From a virus, in IMG/VR virus record IMGVR_UViG_3300047548_001116, positions 1-34,486 of that record: a stretch of 34,486 nt of DNA, one strand, 5' to 3'. The notes under the pieces are model-generated. The model was not told the origin of the DNA. It ran no database searches and saw only the letters and a program-made list of their open reading frames with translations. The stretch's first letter is position 1. Each line of letters opens with the position of its first letter. Positions 12,625 to 21,349 of this stretch are shown in pieces. The translations under genes were made by a program, and so were the position numbers.

Positions 12625-12759
12625 ATGGCGAGCGGTTCAACAAGCGGTAAGGGCAAATCAAAAAAGGCAGGATCAAAGCGCACAAAAGCAAAGAGCCGCG
12701 ACCCACGTAGACGGCTTTTAGCTCAGGTAACAGGCAGAACGGCTGACGTTCCGTTTTAA
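12625..12759 (+). CDS. Small basic protein with SSB-like DVPF tip
   Basis: This is a 44-residue protein starting 7 bases after the PLD-like gene. Residues 1-30 are Gly/Ser/Lys/Arg-rich (MASGSTSGKGKSKKAGSKR and a following basic run), so probably disordered and nucleic-acid-binding. It then has a short helix (RRRLLAQVTGR) and ends TADVPF. The D-V-P-F ending parallels the tips of the SSB-like protein and the helicase. It fits the gap before the next gene exactly and uses the same codon style, which supports it despite its size. Confidence 0.5.
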   Translation: MASGSTSGKGKSKKAGSKRTKAKSRDPRRRLLAQVTGRTADVPF

Positions 12760-12777
12760 TACGGATAAAATACGGCA

Positions 12778-13176
12778 ATGAAAAGGGAAAAGCAGAAACA
12801 CGGTGGAGAGCTGGCAAAGGCTGAAAAGGGCGACGTTTTAAACCCAAACGGGCGGCCTAAAGGGGCTTTAGGTATTAAGGCTACCCTAAAAAAGCTTTTG
12901 GCGCACGAAATTGAAATAGCTGAAGCGGGCGAGATTCTGAAGCTACCAAAAAAAGAAGCCATGCTTTTGCTTATGATTCAAAGGGCGACAGACCAAGACG
13001 AAGACCCGGCAATTCAGCTAAAGGCTACACAAATGATTTTAGACAGGCTCCAGGGTAAACCTAAGCAGCCTATAAAACACTCCGGCGACCAGGATAAGCC
13101 GATCAAAGTGCAAACAGACAAACTAAGCCGGGAGGAACTGGAGGTTCTCACCAAGCTAAGGGGAAAAAAGGTTTAA
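12778..13176 (+). CDS. DUF5681-like, probable small terminase subunit
   Basis: This 132-residue protein has the GDVLNPNGRPKGA lead (~18-30) typical of the phage family DUF5681. A helical segment follows (LKKLLAHEIEIAEAGEIL, KEAMLLLMIQRA) and then an acidic/basic tail. Families with this lead regularly sit directly before the large terminase, and this one is followed 66 bases later by it. It is therefore the best candidate for the small, DNA-recognising packaging subunit. A separate HTH small terminase was not found. Confidence 0.7.
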   Translation: MKREKQKHGGELAKAEKGDVLNPNGRPKGALGIKATLKKLLAHEIEIAEAGEILKLPKKEAMLLLMIQRATDQDEDPAIQLKATQMILDRLQGKPKQPIKHSGDQDKPIKVQTDKLSREELEVLTKLRGKKV

Positions 13177-13206
13177 GGGTTTTTCATTCTGCATTTTTTT
13201 GGTTTG

Positions 13207-13237
13207 GCCCGGCTCTATCAAAGGGGCCGGGCTTTTT
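13207..13237 (+). terminator. Terminator 5 bases before the terminase start
   Basis: GCCCGGC (13207-13213) and GCCGGGC (13226-13232) form a 7-bp stem followed by TTTTT (13233-13237). The ATG of the large terminase follows after five more bases, leaving no room for a promoter between them. Confidence 0.75.
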
Positions 13238-13242
13238 AATAC

Positions 13243-14655
13243 ATGGGCAAAGAAATTGAAATATCAGAGGCACTAATCGAGCGGGCGCACCGTGAATTGG
13301 CGGCGCTCGACTTTCGCTATTTCATCCAGCAAGCCAGGCCCGACTATCAGTTTAACTGGCACCATGACCGCCTTATTGATGCCCTGCAACGGTTGGCAGA
13401 TAGGGAGTACAAGCGGCTTATTGTAATGATGCCTCCACGTCATGGTAAAAGCGAACTTGTTTCCCGCCTTTTCCCCGCTTGGATACTTGGGCGCAATGGT
13501 AACGAGCAAATAATACTTTCATCTTATTCGCTTGACCTTGCCAGCGCAATGAATAGGGATTGCCAGCGCATTATTCAGACCCCCGCCTTTGCAGAGATGT
13601 TCCCAGGCACACGCCTATCAGACGGCACGGGCGAAGCAATCAAGACGCAAAAGCGTTTTGACATAGTTGGCAAAAAGGGGTACTACGTCAGCGCGGGCGT
13701 AGGCGGTGGTATTACGGGGGTGGGCGCAACCGTGGCCATTGTAGACGACCCGGTAAAGAACGCAGCAGAGGCCGACAGCACGACTTACCGGGATGCTGCC
13801 TGGGAATGGTACACGACCACTTTTCGCACCCGATTTGAGCCGGATTGTATAGAGGTAATATGTCAAACCCGATGGCATGAAGACGACCTAACAGGGCGCA
13901 TCCTGCAAAGGACACAGGTAGGCACGGATACACAAATTATCAATTTCCCGGCAATATGCGAACAGGCAGAGGAAAGCCGCAATGTAGGCGAACCACTTTG
14001 GGAAAGCAAATACAGCCTTACAAAGCTAAATGAGATCAGGCAGGAGGTTGGAAGCCGGGCCTGGAACGCACTATATCAGCAACGGCCCGCCCCGGATGAT
14101 GGTAGCATACTTAAAAAGGCATGGTTTAGGACATACCGCGCGGCTGATCTGCCAGACAGCCCGGTAAATTTCTACTTTGATACGGCATACACTGACAAAG
14201 AGGCAAACGACCCGACAGCCGGAATAGCATACATTAAGCGCGGGCCGGATTACTACGTCCTTGCATGCGTAGAAAAGTGGCTAGACTTCACCGGACAAAT
14301 TGCATGGATACAAGCCTTTGCCCAGGCCAACGGGTACACACCTCGCAGCCTCATAAGGATAGAACCAAAAGCAACGGGTAAAAGCGTGGTAGAGGTAATC
14401 CGAAAGCAGACCGGCCTAAACGTGAAAGAAGCGGATGCACCAAAAGACAGCAAGACAGCGCGGGCAAATGCTGTCTCCCCCATCATTGAGGCGGGCAGGG
14501 TATTCCTGCCTGAATGGGCGACGTGGGTAGATGCTTTCTTTGCCCAAATAGCGGCGTTCCCAAACGCGGCCCATGATGACATGGTGGACTGCCTGGTAGG
14601 TATGATTCAAAGCGAACAAACAACGGGCGTGCGGATACATTCAACGGCCCGGTAA
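13243..14655 (+). CDS. terL: Terminase large subunit
   Basis: This 470-residue DNA-packaging motor has an N-terminal ATPase with Walker A PPRHGKS (64-70) and Walker B VAIVDDP (164-170). The CQTRWHEDD segment (208-216) is conserved in this terminase group. The C-terminal RNase H-like nuclease begins with YFDTAYTD (D313) and ends with HDDMVD (444-449). It would bind the procapsid portal and translocate and cut concatemeric DNA. Length is normal and no residue is visibly missing. It has its own terminator-like hairpin just upstream and a promoter just downstream, so it is probably expressed at a low level by read-through. Confidence 0.95.
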   Translation: MGKEIEISEALIERAHRELAALDFRYFIQQARPDYQFNWHHDRLIDALQRLADREYKRLIVMMPPRHGKSELVSRLFPAWILGRNGNEQIILSSYSLDLASAMNRDCQRIIQTPAFAEMFPGTRLSDGTGEAIKTQKRFDIVGKKGYYVSAGVGGGITGVGATVAIVDDPVKNAAEADSTTYRDAAWEWYTTTFRTRFEPDCIEVICQTRWHEDDLTGRILQRTQVGTDTQIINFPAICEQAEESRNVGEPLWESKYSLTKLNEIRQEVGSRAWNALYQQRPAPDDGSILKKAWFRTYRAADLPDSPVNFYFDTAYTDKEANDPTAGIAYIKRGPDYYVLACVEKWLDFTGQIAWIQAFAQANGYTPRSLIRIEPKATGKSVVEVIRKQTGLNVKEADAPKDSKTARANAVSPIIEAGRVFLPEWATWVDAFFAQIAAFPNAAHDDMVDCLVGMIQSEQTTGVRIHSTAR

Positions 14656-14682
14656 TTTTGTCCAATCCGTACCGCGCAACCC

Positions 14683-14735
14683 TTTACCCCGTTACATAGT
14701 GGGCCTACTTTTGTGTACAAACAAACACAAACACT
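14683..14735 (+). promoter_or_regulatory. Promoter and A/C-rich leader of abundant virion gene
   Basis: TACTTTTG (14706-14713) matches TAnnTTTG; TTTA (14683-14686) lies 19 bases upstream as a weak -33. The leader then reads as ACAAAC repeats (14717-14735) up to the ATG. The same 19 bases plus ATGGCT recur before the major capsid gene. Such unstructured A/C-rich leaders suit strong translation in Bacteroidota. Confidence 0.6.
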
Positions 14736-15293
14736 ATGGCTTGTACTGTAACGCTTCCGGCGTTGGCCTCCGATGATAGCTGCCCAACCGTCAAAACAGG
14801 GCAAATTTTCAAAGCCTATTTCACACGGGCAACCTCCGAGGATGTCCTGACGGATGTAACCGACGATGCCGAATGGGCGACCCGCCTGGATCAGGACGCG
14901 GTAATCCCTGGCAGCGGCCCGGCTCCCATCCGGGAATGGTCGGTTGTCGGCTCAAAAGCAGAGGGCGAAGTTTCAGAAGTGGAACTGCCTTTGAATCAGG
15001 TGTATTCGATCAAAGGGAATACTACTATTGCCCTTCGCTGTTATGACCTGACAGCCACCAATCTGGCAGCCGTTAAGACATACAACGACGCGGGCAGCGT
15101 AAAGCAAAAAGCATGGTTTGCTTTTGCTGACCAGATCATCGGCGGAGATGCCGGCATTAACGGCTCTTTGCGCGTTGACCTGGTAATTCCTGAAGGCTCA
15201 CAGGAGCTTTCCTACATTGCCCTCAACTTCACGTTCAAAGGCTCTTTGGGCGGCTTCGACGCAACCCCGCTCCCTGCCTTTGCATCCTACTAA
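14736..15293 (+). CDS. Abundant beta-rich virion protein, possible major tail protein
   Basis: This is a 185-residue protein. It appears almost wholly beta-stranded, with a Thr/Asp-rich start (MACTVTLPALASDD), AYFTRATSEDVLTDVTDD, a middle segment EVELPLNQVYSIKG and a C-terminal VDLVIPEGSQELSYIALNF. This composition fits a tail-tube or capsid-decoration protein. It has its own promoter, the A/C-rich leader shared with the capsid gene, and a strong terminator, so it is probably one of the most abundant phage proteins. No other tail-tube candidate stands in the usual place before the tail chaperone genes, which favours major tail protein. Decoration protein is the alternative. Confidence 0.5.
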   Translation: MACTVTLPALASDDSCPTVKTGQIFKAYFTRATSEDVLTDVTDDAEWATRLDQDAVIPGSGPAPIREWSVVGSKAEGEVSEVELPLNQVYSIKGNTTIALRCYDLTATNLAAVKTYNDAGSVKQKAWFAFADQIIGGDAGINGSLRVDLVIPEGSQELSYIALNFTFKGSLGGFDATPLPAFASY

Positions 15294-15316
15294 ATAACGA
15301 CCTAGACAAGCCATAA

Positions 15317-15349
15317 AGCCCGGCCCTAACATTCGGGCTGGGCTTTTTT
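15317..15349 (+). terminator. Strong intrinsic terminator
   Basis: AGCCCGGCCC (15317-15326) pairs with GGGCTGGGCT (15335-15344) over 10 bp with one G-T wobble, then T-run to 15349. It closes the 14736 transcript and ends five bases before the portal start. Confidence 0.85.
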
Positions 15350-15354
15350 CATAT

Positions 15355-17115
15355 ATGCAGCAAGCTACCATTAACGCACGGTTAATCCAGGTTGCAGCCG
15401 GAAAGCGGACGCACACCCACTACCAACGTACGGTAGAGCTTGCACGCATGTACACTGCATTTAGTACCGGCGAAGGGCTGGAAAAGTATGTAAAGATGTA
15501 CAGCCGCCGGGAGGACGAAGCCCTGTTTAAGCAGAAAATTGAAATTACGGAGCAGATTACCCCCTCCATCATTGCCAATCTTTCGGCGATCCTGGAAAAG
15601 GGTTACCGTTCGCACTATCGCCGGGAACTGACATACGGCGCGGGCGAACAGGCAGACGCGCGGGCGGCGGAATTGGAAACGATGCTTTCCATGTACGCGG
15701 GCAAAATGGGCGCTGATCGGTACTGCCAGGAGCGGTTAATAGAACTGAATTGCACAGACCCGAATACCTGGATCATTCAGGAATGGAAAGACTTTGATAA
15801 CCTCAAAGACTATGCAAGCCCGTACCCATTCGAGGCAAGCGCTGAAATGGCCCTGGATTTCGCCTACGAACGCGGCGAACTGCAATACCTGACGGCGCTA
15901 ACATACGCGGCCAATCCGAAAGACGAACGAACCCCGCTAAAGGTGCTGACCTGTTATCAAAAAGACTTTGCGTCCGTACTTCGCCAAACGCCAAACACCA
16001 CAAGCCGCAAAGATGCCACGGAGTTAATTCCGGGTGAAGAAATAGCCATTGACGGGCATTTGTGGACGTATACTGAATACCGGCACAACCTTGGATTTGT
16101 ACCGGCACACCGGGCGGGATACAAGCGCGACAAGCGCACAAACGGTGAAACATATGTCTGGCCCTTTGAAGCGGCTGACCCGTACCTGAAAAAGACGCTT
16201 AAAACGGTTTCAGAGCTGGATTTAACGGCTGCCAACGTGGCAATGCCGCTTACGATCCGTTACGGCGATGACTGCCAGGCTCCGGGCTGTAACGGCGGAT
16301 ACACTGACGGCGGCGGTACATGCAAAAGTTGCCACGGCACAGGGCGCAAGGCTTCACCTACCTCTGTTATGGAGGAAATAGTTGTTACCCCGATGCCGGA
16401 TAGCCCCGATAGGATGCTGGATTTATCCAGGCTTTACACCCACGTACACCCGGACGTTTCGATCCTGGATTGGCAAAAGGCGTATGTGCAAGACCTTGAA
16501 AAGAAGTGCAAAAGTGCGGTACTGAATAGCGAAATATTCAGTAAGGACGAAGTTGCTCAGACGGCAACTGGCAAGAGTATTGACCAGCAGAACGCGAACG
16601 ACTTTGTTTACAAGTATTTCCGGTTTTACGCGGAGTTCTGGCGCTTTACGGTGGAAACGTTCGCAGAGATTACCGGAAAGCGAAACGGCCTAACGGCTCA
16701 AATATTTGTCAGCCGGGATCTGAAACTGAAAACGGTGGGCGAATTGATGGAAGACCTACGCGCTGCCAACGATAGCGGCGCAGGCCCGGCCACCCGGCAA
16801 AATATCGAATGGGATATAAACCGGGCAATGATGGTGGATAGCCCCGAAGAGTTCAAAGCGTGGGAAATCCGGGAACGCTTCAACCCGTTCAGCGGCTACA
16901 CTGAAGAGCAAAAAATGGCATGGGCGCAAAGTGACTTAATACCACGGGCGCAGCGTGTACTGTACGCCAATTTAGGCTACATATTCGACAGTTTGGAGTT
17001 TGAAAACCCCGGCTTTTACCGTCTGCCATACGACCGCCAACGGGAATTGGTAGCGGCAAAGGTGCAAGAGATAATGAATGAAACCGGCCCGGCGGCTCCG
17101 GCCTTAGCTCTGTAA
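15355..17115 (+). CDS. Portal protein with zinc-ribbon-like insert
   Basis: This 586-residue protein lies directly between the terminase module and a MuF-like gene, the classical portal position. It has portal-like features: an N-terminal helical region, a central clip/stem-like part with LDLSRLYTHVHPD, and TGKSIDQQNANDFVYKYF followed by long helices. Residues ~305-331 contain C307-x4-C312-x10-C323-x2-C326 with Gly-rich spacers and a CxSCHGTG end, much like a DnaJ-type zinc ribbon; this is unusual for portals. The portal would form the dodecameric DNA channel. Identity relies on position and size more than on a specific motif. Confidence 0.75.
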   Translation: MQQATINARLIQVAAGKRTHTHYQRTVELARMYTAFSTGEGLEKYVKMYSRREDEALFKQKIEITEQITPSIIANLSAILEKGYRSHYRRELTYGAGEQADARAAELETMLSMYAGKMGADRYCQERLIELNCTDPNTWIIQEWKDFDNLKDYASPYPFEASAEMALDFAYERGELQYLTALTYAANPKDERTPLKVLTCYQKDFASVLRQTPNTTSRKDATELIPGEEIAIDGHLWTYTEYRHNLGFVPAHRAGYKRDKRTNGETYVWPFEAADPYLKKTLKTVSELDLTAANVAMPLTIRYGDDCQAPGCNGGYTDGGGTCKSCHGTGRKASPTSVMEEIVVTPMPDSPDRMLDLSRLYTHVHPDVSILDWQKAYVQDLEKKCKSAVLNSEIFSKDEVAQTATGKSIDQQNANDFVYKYFRFYAEFWRFTVETFAEITGKRNGLTAQIFVSRDLKLKTVGELMEDLRAANDSGAGPATRQNIEWDINRAMMVDSPEEFKAWEIRERFNPFSGYTEEQKMAWAQSDLIPRAQRVLYANLGYIFDSLEFENPGFYRLPYDRQRELVAAKVQEIMNETGPAAPALAL

Positions 17116-17116
17116 A

Positions 17117-18019
17117 ATGGAAGAGCTACTGCAAAGCATACGGGAGTGGATAGCCGGGTTTGATCGGGATTATGAGGCGCTGAAATTGCGACTTGAAAAG
17201 GATTTGAGGAAAGTAGAGGCAAGCGTTTTGAGGCGGGTTTTAGCGGACATTTTGCCGCTTTTGAAGGTCGAAGACGGGATCATAAAAAACACGGTTACAA
17301 ACATGGCAAAGGCTAACGTACTTGACCGGGTTTTCCTGGAAATACAGCAGGATGAATTAAAGCCCATTATTCAGGCATTTTCAGAGGCGCTATTGTCGAT
17401 CAGCGGGCGCAATGCTGAATACTACCTAATGACCGGCTTCGACACTGCGAAGGTTAACGCGATTGCAAAGGACACGGCACTACTTCGCAGCGTGGTGGGA
17501 TTGGATGACAAAGGGGAGCTGATAAAGGGCGGCTACCTGGATAGCCTATTCAAAAGCGAAGCGGCAAAGCAGGAAGTGAAACAATACCTGTTAACCGGGA
17601 TTGCCACAAAGCAGGGCGTTAGTCAGTTCCAAAGAGGGTTAAAGAACCTGATAGAGGGGACAAAAGAAGTAGAGGGGGCAATGGTGGGCTATTGGCGGCG
17701 GTATGCCTTCGATCAGTATGCACAAGTGAGGGAGGTTAACAATTTGCACTTCGCTCAGGAGCTTAACCTAAAGTGGTTCGTGTACCAGGGCGGCATTATC
17801 CCAACAAGCCGGGATTTCTGCAAAAAGAAAAACGGACGGGTTTTTTCGGACCAAGAAGCCTTAAAGGACTGGCCGAAAGACCCGGATTTGATTGATAAAA
17901 AAACGGCCGCTTCATATAGGCCATTATTGGAGAGGGGGCGGTACAACTGCCGACACTTTTTGATGTGGATCAGTGAGGAGCGGGCAAAGGAACTAAAACA
18001 ACGGGAAAATGGCGAATAG
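17117..18019 (+). CDS. MuF-like minor head morphogenesis protein
   Basis: This 300-residue protein has helical N-terminal two thirds. The C-terminal ~75 residues show the MuF (phage Mu gpF) arrangement: FVYQGGIIPTSRDFC, then KKNGRVFS and finally RGRYNCRHFLMWIS, i.e. a Cys before a Gly-Arg-Val and an Asn-Cys-Arg-His near the end. MuF-like proteins are injected or incorporated into the procapsid next to the portal. It starts two bases after the portal stop and overlaps the next gene by 11 bases. Confidence 0.85.
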   Translation: MEELLQSIREWIAGFDRDYEALKLRLEKDLRKVEASVLRRVLADILPLLKVEDGIIKNTVTNMAKANVLDRVFLEIQQDELKPIIQAFSEALLSISGRNAEYYLMTGFDTAKVNAIAKDTALLRSVVGLDDKGELIKGGYLDSLFKSEAAKQEVKQYLLTGIATKQGVSQFQRGLKNLIEGTKEVEGAMVGYWRRYAFDQYAQVREVNNLHFAQELNLKWFVYQGGIIPTSRDFCKKKNGRVFSDQEALKDWPKDPDLIDKKTAASYRPLLERGRYNCRHFLMWISEERAKELKQRENGE

Positions 18020-18359
18020 CGGAATTTTTACTATTGGCGAAACAGCCCACCGCCTGGACATTGCCCAGGATGTGGCGGGGGATTTCCGTTGGGCAATAGA
18101 GTTCCTGGAAGAAGGCACAGACACGCCGCTGGATGTGTCAGCCGATACTTTTGAAATGGAGGTGTACGACACGGACGGCACGGCGGTACTGATGACAGCG
18201 GCACAGTCTTTCCTGTCCGATAGCATTGTGCAGTTTGACATACCATCCGGCGACTATGAAGGCACGACCGGTTGCCGGTACGATTATAAGGTGTTACAAA
18301 CGACGGCGGGCGGCTTCAAAAAGGTTTTGTTCCGGGGCAAATTCACACTGACAAAATGA
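18009..18359 (+). CDS. Beta-rich structural protein
   Basis: This 116-residue protein starts MANSGIFTIGETAHRLDIAQ and continues as alternating strands (FEMEVYDTDGTAVLMTA, CRYDYKVLQTTAGGFKKVLF). The theme 'DxRWAIEFLEEGTDTPLDVSADTFEMEV' resembles N-terminal beta domains of phage baseplate or fibre-attached proteins (BppU-like), but the match is loose. The overlap of 11 bases with MuF and the ATGA overlap with the next gene place it in the virion message. Probably a virion component; exact place unknown. Confidence 0.55.
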   Translation: MANSGIFTIGETAHRLDIAQDVAGDFRWAIEFLEEGTDTPLDVSADTFEMEVYDTDGTAVLMTAAQSFLSDSIVQFDIPSGDYEGTTGCRYDYKVLQTTAGGFKKVLFRGKFTLTK

Positions 18360-18826
18360 ATACGACATTTCGCATAGTAAGCAATAAAACCACCCTGCGT
18401 TTCCCGGCCTCGCTGCCTGGGGAAAAGGGGGAGGCTGCAAACCGTAGCGGCTGCGTAATGGTCAGCCCGTCGGCCACTGGTTCGCCCGCGCTAACGACCG
18501 GAACGAGCAAGGCGGTTGTCCGCATCCCTTCAGAACTGGGCGGTATGGTGCTTACTGATGCCGGGGCGGGTGTTTCCTCGCCTTCAACGTCCGGGCCTGT
18601 ATCCGTTCAAATACGGCGCGTTCGGGCGGGCGTTTCAGTCAATATGCTGACCACTGAAATAACGATAGATCAGGACGAATACGACAGTGTAACGGCGGCG
18701 GCCGGTAGTATCAACCCGGCTAACAGGGCGGTGCAAGCGGGCGACCATCTGCATTTTGACGTGACGGCGGCCGGGAACAATGCCCGTGGCCTAGTGATTT
18801 CATTTACATTCCAACCAACACAATAA
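18356..18826 (+). CDS. Probable virion surface protein
   Basis: This is a 156-residue Ser/Thr/Gly/Ala-rich protein with regular short strands (TTFRIVSNKTTLRFPA, GPVSVQIRRVRAGVSV, DHLHFDVTAAGNN, ARGLVISFTFQPTQ). It has no signal peptide or membrane segment. The C-terminal strand-rich end looks like a jelly-roll or Ig-like fold. It is ATGA-coupled with the gene at 18009 and followed 12 bases later by another virion-like gene. Possibly a decoration or fibre-base protein. Confidence 0.5.
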   Translation: MNTTFRIVSNKTTLRFPASLPGEKGEAANRSGCVMVSPSATGSPALTTGTSKAVVRIPSELGGMVLTDAGAGVSSPSTSGPVSVQIRRVRAGVSVNMLTTEITIDQDEYDSVTAAAGSINPANRAVQAGDHLHFDVTAAGNNARGLVISFTFQPTQ

Positions 18827-18838
18827 ACAAACAAACAC

Positions 18839-19255
18839 ATGGCTACATTCAATAAGTTCAACGCATTTGTAGAGCACGTCGCCGAAAAGGTACACAACCT
18901 TGGAAGCGATCAACTTGTGGTGGCGCTCACTAACAGCGCTCCGCTTGCATCCAATAGTGTACTTGCGGACATTACGCAGATTACCTACACTAATCTATCC
19001 AGCCGCAACATCACCACATCCACCAGTTCGCAAACGTCGGGCTTGTATAAGCTGGTGGTTAATGACCTTACGCTGACCGCTTCAGGCGGTTCGGTAGGCC
19101 CGTTCAGGTACATTGTGGTGTATAACGACACACCTACCTCACCGGCCGATCCACTGATTGGCAATTACGACTACGGTTCCTCATTGACCCTTGCAAGCGG
19201 TGAGAGCCTTACTATTGACTTCGACGGTGTAAATGGACTGTTAACTATCCAATAA
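18839..19255 (+). CDS. Phage virion protein of the 'MATFNKFNxFVE' type
   Basis: This 138-residue protein begins MATFNKFNAFVEHVAEKVHN and continues SDQLVVALTNSAPLASNSVL, then LADITQIT. From memory this lead and the 'VHNLxSDxLxVALTNxAP' pattern are shared by structural proteins of many unrelated phages. The remainder is beta-rich. It is preceded by an ACAAACAAACAC leader like that of the capsid gene, so it is probably abundant. Its place just before a large fibre gene suggests a capsid decoration or fibre-base role. Confidence 0.6.
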   Translation: MATFNKFNAFVEHVAEKVHNLGSDQLVVALTNSAPLASNSVLADITQITYTNLSSRNITTSTSSQTSGLYKLVVNDLTLTASGGSVGPFRYIVVYNDTPTSPADPLIGNYDYGSSLTLASGESLTIDFDGVNGLLTIQ

Positions 19256-19258
19256 GCG

Positions 19259-21349
19259 ATGCCCTACACAAACGGGATATTTCATATTGATTACGTGAGT
19301 GGAAGCGATGCAACACGAGCACAGTTAACCGGTTGTGTTGCTTCCAATCCATCCGGCACGATCACCCGGATCAACAAGACCGGGCACGGATTAACGACTG
19401 GAGCTGTGGTAGACTTAACGCTTTTTACCGCATGGCTGAATGGGGCATGGAAAATAACGGTAGTAGATGCCGATAATTTCTACCTGGATGATGCCGTATG
19501 GCAGGCAACGGCTGACGCAAACGGAACGGTAACGCCGCGCGGCGGATCTTCGTGGTCCGATGCATGGGCAACGGTTACATCCGGGGCGACAGCGGCCCGT
19601 ATCCAGCCTGGCGATGAAATACGCATTGCCCAGACTGAAGAGGTAAGCACCGGGGTAACAGGTACGTTCACAAATGGCAGCCGTGATGTGACGCTTTCGA
19701 GCGCACTCACGAAAAACATTGAGCTTGCCACTACGGCGACTAACTGGACCGTTAGCACAAATATCACAAGGGGGACAAGTACAACGCGAAAAATTGGATC
19801 AACGTCGGTGACATTCACACCGGCAGCAGCATTCACAACGGGTAAGGTAGCTTATGCAACTATTGCAGGTGGTGGCACACAGGATTTTTCTGCATACCAA
19901 AGGATAAGCGGGTATTTCTTCCCGTCTTCAAACGCAACAATTGCAGCAGATACTTATAAAATTTGTCTTTGCTCAGATGCCACAGGTGACACGATAGTAA
20001 ATGAGGTTAATATACCAGCGACTTTAAATTCATCAGCCGTGCAATTTTTCACGGTTGATTACGGTGCTGCGCTTGGTAATAACATTCAATCAGTGGCTAT
20101 ATATGCAAATTCAGACCCAGGGGTAATCACAATAACAATCAATAATATAATTGCATGTAACAGCTTTCACTTGGGCAGCATATTTGGGCCTGAAGATGAT
20201 TGCATCTATGTTGTGCAGTCAATAGATGGCACAACGGTAGCCATTGATTCAGCATCAACATCGGTCACAGGAAGGGGGTATGGTGGCACGACCGGATCGT
20301 ATAATATAAATAGGATTGAGCCAATTACATTATCCACTACCAGCAACGCTATTTCATTCAATGAAGCCGGTACAGCAGAAGCAAGGACGGTATTTATAGG
20401 CGGATATGACACATCAACAAATACACGCACTGGGGTAACTTTTTTCACAAATAAGGCATTGACAGGCACACCATATTTGATTCAGAGGTTTAACGACTTG
20501 AAGTATTTAGGTTTTTTTGGATTTACGACAACTAATACATCCAGAAATACATTTGCGAACTATTACAACTGTGTTTTTGGCTCCTGCCAAAATGCAGTTG
20601 GTCCATACGGAGGCTATTATGAAAATTGCATAATTGCAAATTTTTCGAGTAATGGGATCGTCCCTTCTACGGCTGACTCTTCAAGTAGGTTTTATAACTG
20701 CACGTTTCAAAACAACACCGCGACCCCACTGCTTTCATCAACGTTTGCCTTTTATAAGTGCACCTTTAGGAATAACGGCACAGGCTCGATAAACCACAAC
20801 GGGACCTATTTGTCTTTGTATGGCTCTGTTCCAATCCTTAATTCATGCAAGCTGAATGATGCAACAGAAGTAGTAACAAGTACTGATGCGGTGTCTATAC
20901 TATGGTCATATCGGCACGATGACACAGACGGCAACCATTGGGGATTTACGGATGCAGGAACAATCAACTGGCAGACCACAGAAAAGCAGGGAAGCGATCC
21001 GGGGGCATGGAGGGTGGTGCATTCTGGGAGTGGCAGGACGGAAAACAATCCTATAAAATTCATTTTTGCACAGATCGCCGTCACCGCATCCAGCTTGGTT
21101 ACAGTGAAAGCATGGGTGAAAAAAGACCATGCGACAAACGTAGGCTGCAAAATCAGGGTAGAAGATGCCATCTACAATTTACCAGGCGTATCAGCAGCAA
21201 GCGCCACAGCCGCAAATAATACAAGTTGGCAGGAGTTAACGATCACTTTCACGCCGACAGCATCGGGCATTGTGCCTATTTGGTTTGATTCGTTTTATAT
21301 CGCAGGGAACTCAAACACCTATTTGGGCTCCATAACCGTAACGCAATAA
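19259..21349 (+). CDS. Large fibre-like protein, beta-helix with carbohydrate-binding-like end
   Basis: This is a 696-residue protein. The N-terminus begins with FHIDYVSGSDATRAQL, like phage beta-helix proteins ('DxxGSDxxxGTxxxP' starts). The middle (~400-520) has short regular turns with recurrent aromatic/Cys strands (FYNCTFQNN, FYKCTFRNN) typical of a right-handed parallel beta-helix. The last ~130 residues form a jelly-roll-like domain with WRVVHSGSG, KAWVKKDHATNVG and WQELTITFTPTASG, a pattern seen in carbohydrate-binding modules. It would bind or degrade surface glycans. It stands between MuF and the capsid genes, an unusual location. Confidence 0.7.
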   Translation: MPYTNGIFHIDYVSGSDATRAQLTGCVASNPSGTITRINKTGHGLTTGAVVDLTLFTAWLNGAWKITVVDADNFYLDDAVWQATADANGTVTPRGGSSWSDAWATVTSGATAARIQPGDEIRIAQTEEVSTGVTGTFTNGSRDVTLSSALTKNIELATTATNWTVSTNITRGTSTTRKIGSTSVTFTPAAAFTTGKVAYATIAGGGTQDFSAYQRISGYFFPSSNATIAADTYKICLCSDATGDTIVNEVNIPATLNSSAVQFFTVDYGAALGNNIQSVAIYANSDPGVITITINNIIACNSFHLGSIFGPEDDCIYVVQSIDGTTVAIDSASTSVTGRGYGGTTGSYNINRIEPITLSTTSNAISFNEAGTAEARTVFIGGYDTSTNTRTGVTFFTNKALTGTPYLIQRFNDLKYLGFFGFTTTNTSRNTFANYYNCVFGSCQNAVGPYGGYYENCIIANFSSNGIVPSTADSSSRFYNCTFQNNTATPLLSSTFAFYKCTFRNNGTGSINHNGTYLSLYGSVPILNSCKLNDATEVVTSTDAVSILWSYRHDDTDGNHWGFTDAGTINWQTTEKQGSDPGAWRVVHSGSGRTENNPIKFIFAQIAVTASSLVTVKAWVKKDHATNVGCKIRVEDAIYNLPGVSAASATAANNTSWQELTITFTPTASGIVPIWFDSFYIAGNSNTYLGSITVTQ

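Noticed and set aside
12494-12721. 75-codon plus-strand frame
   Set aside because: It overlaps the PLD-like gene and the 44-residue gene in a shifted frame; the 12625-12759 reading fits the gap better.
19259-21349. Diversity-generating retroelement target
   Set aside because: No reverse transcriptase, template repeat or C-type lectin-like variable end was found in the window.
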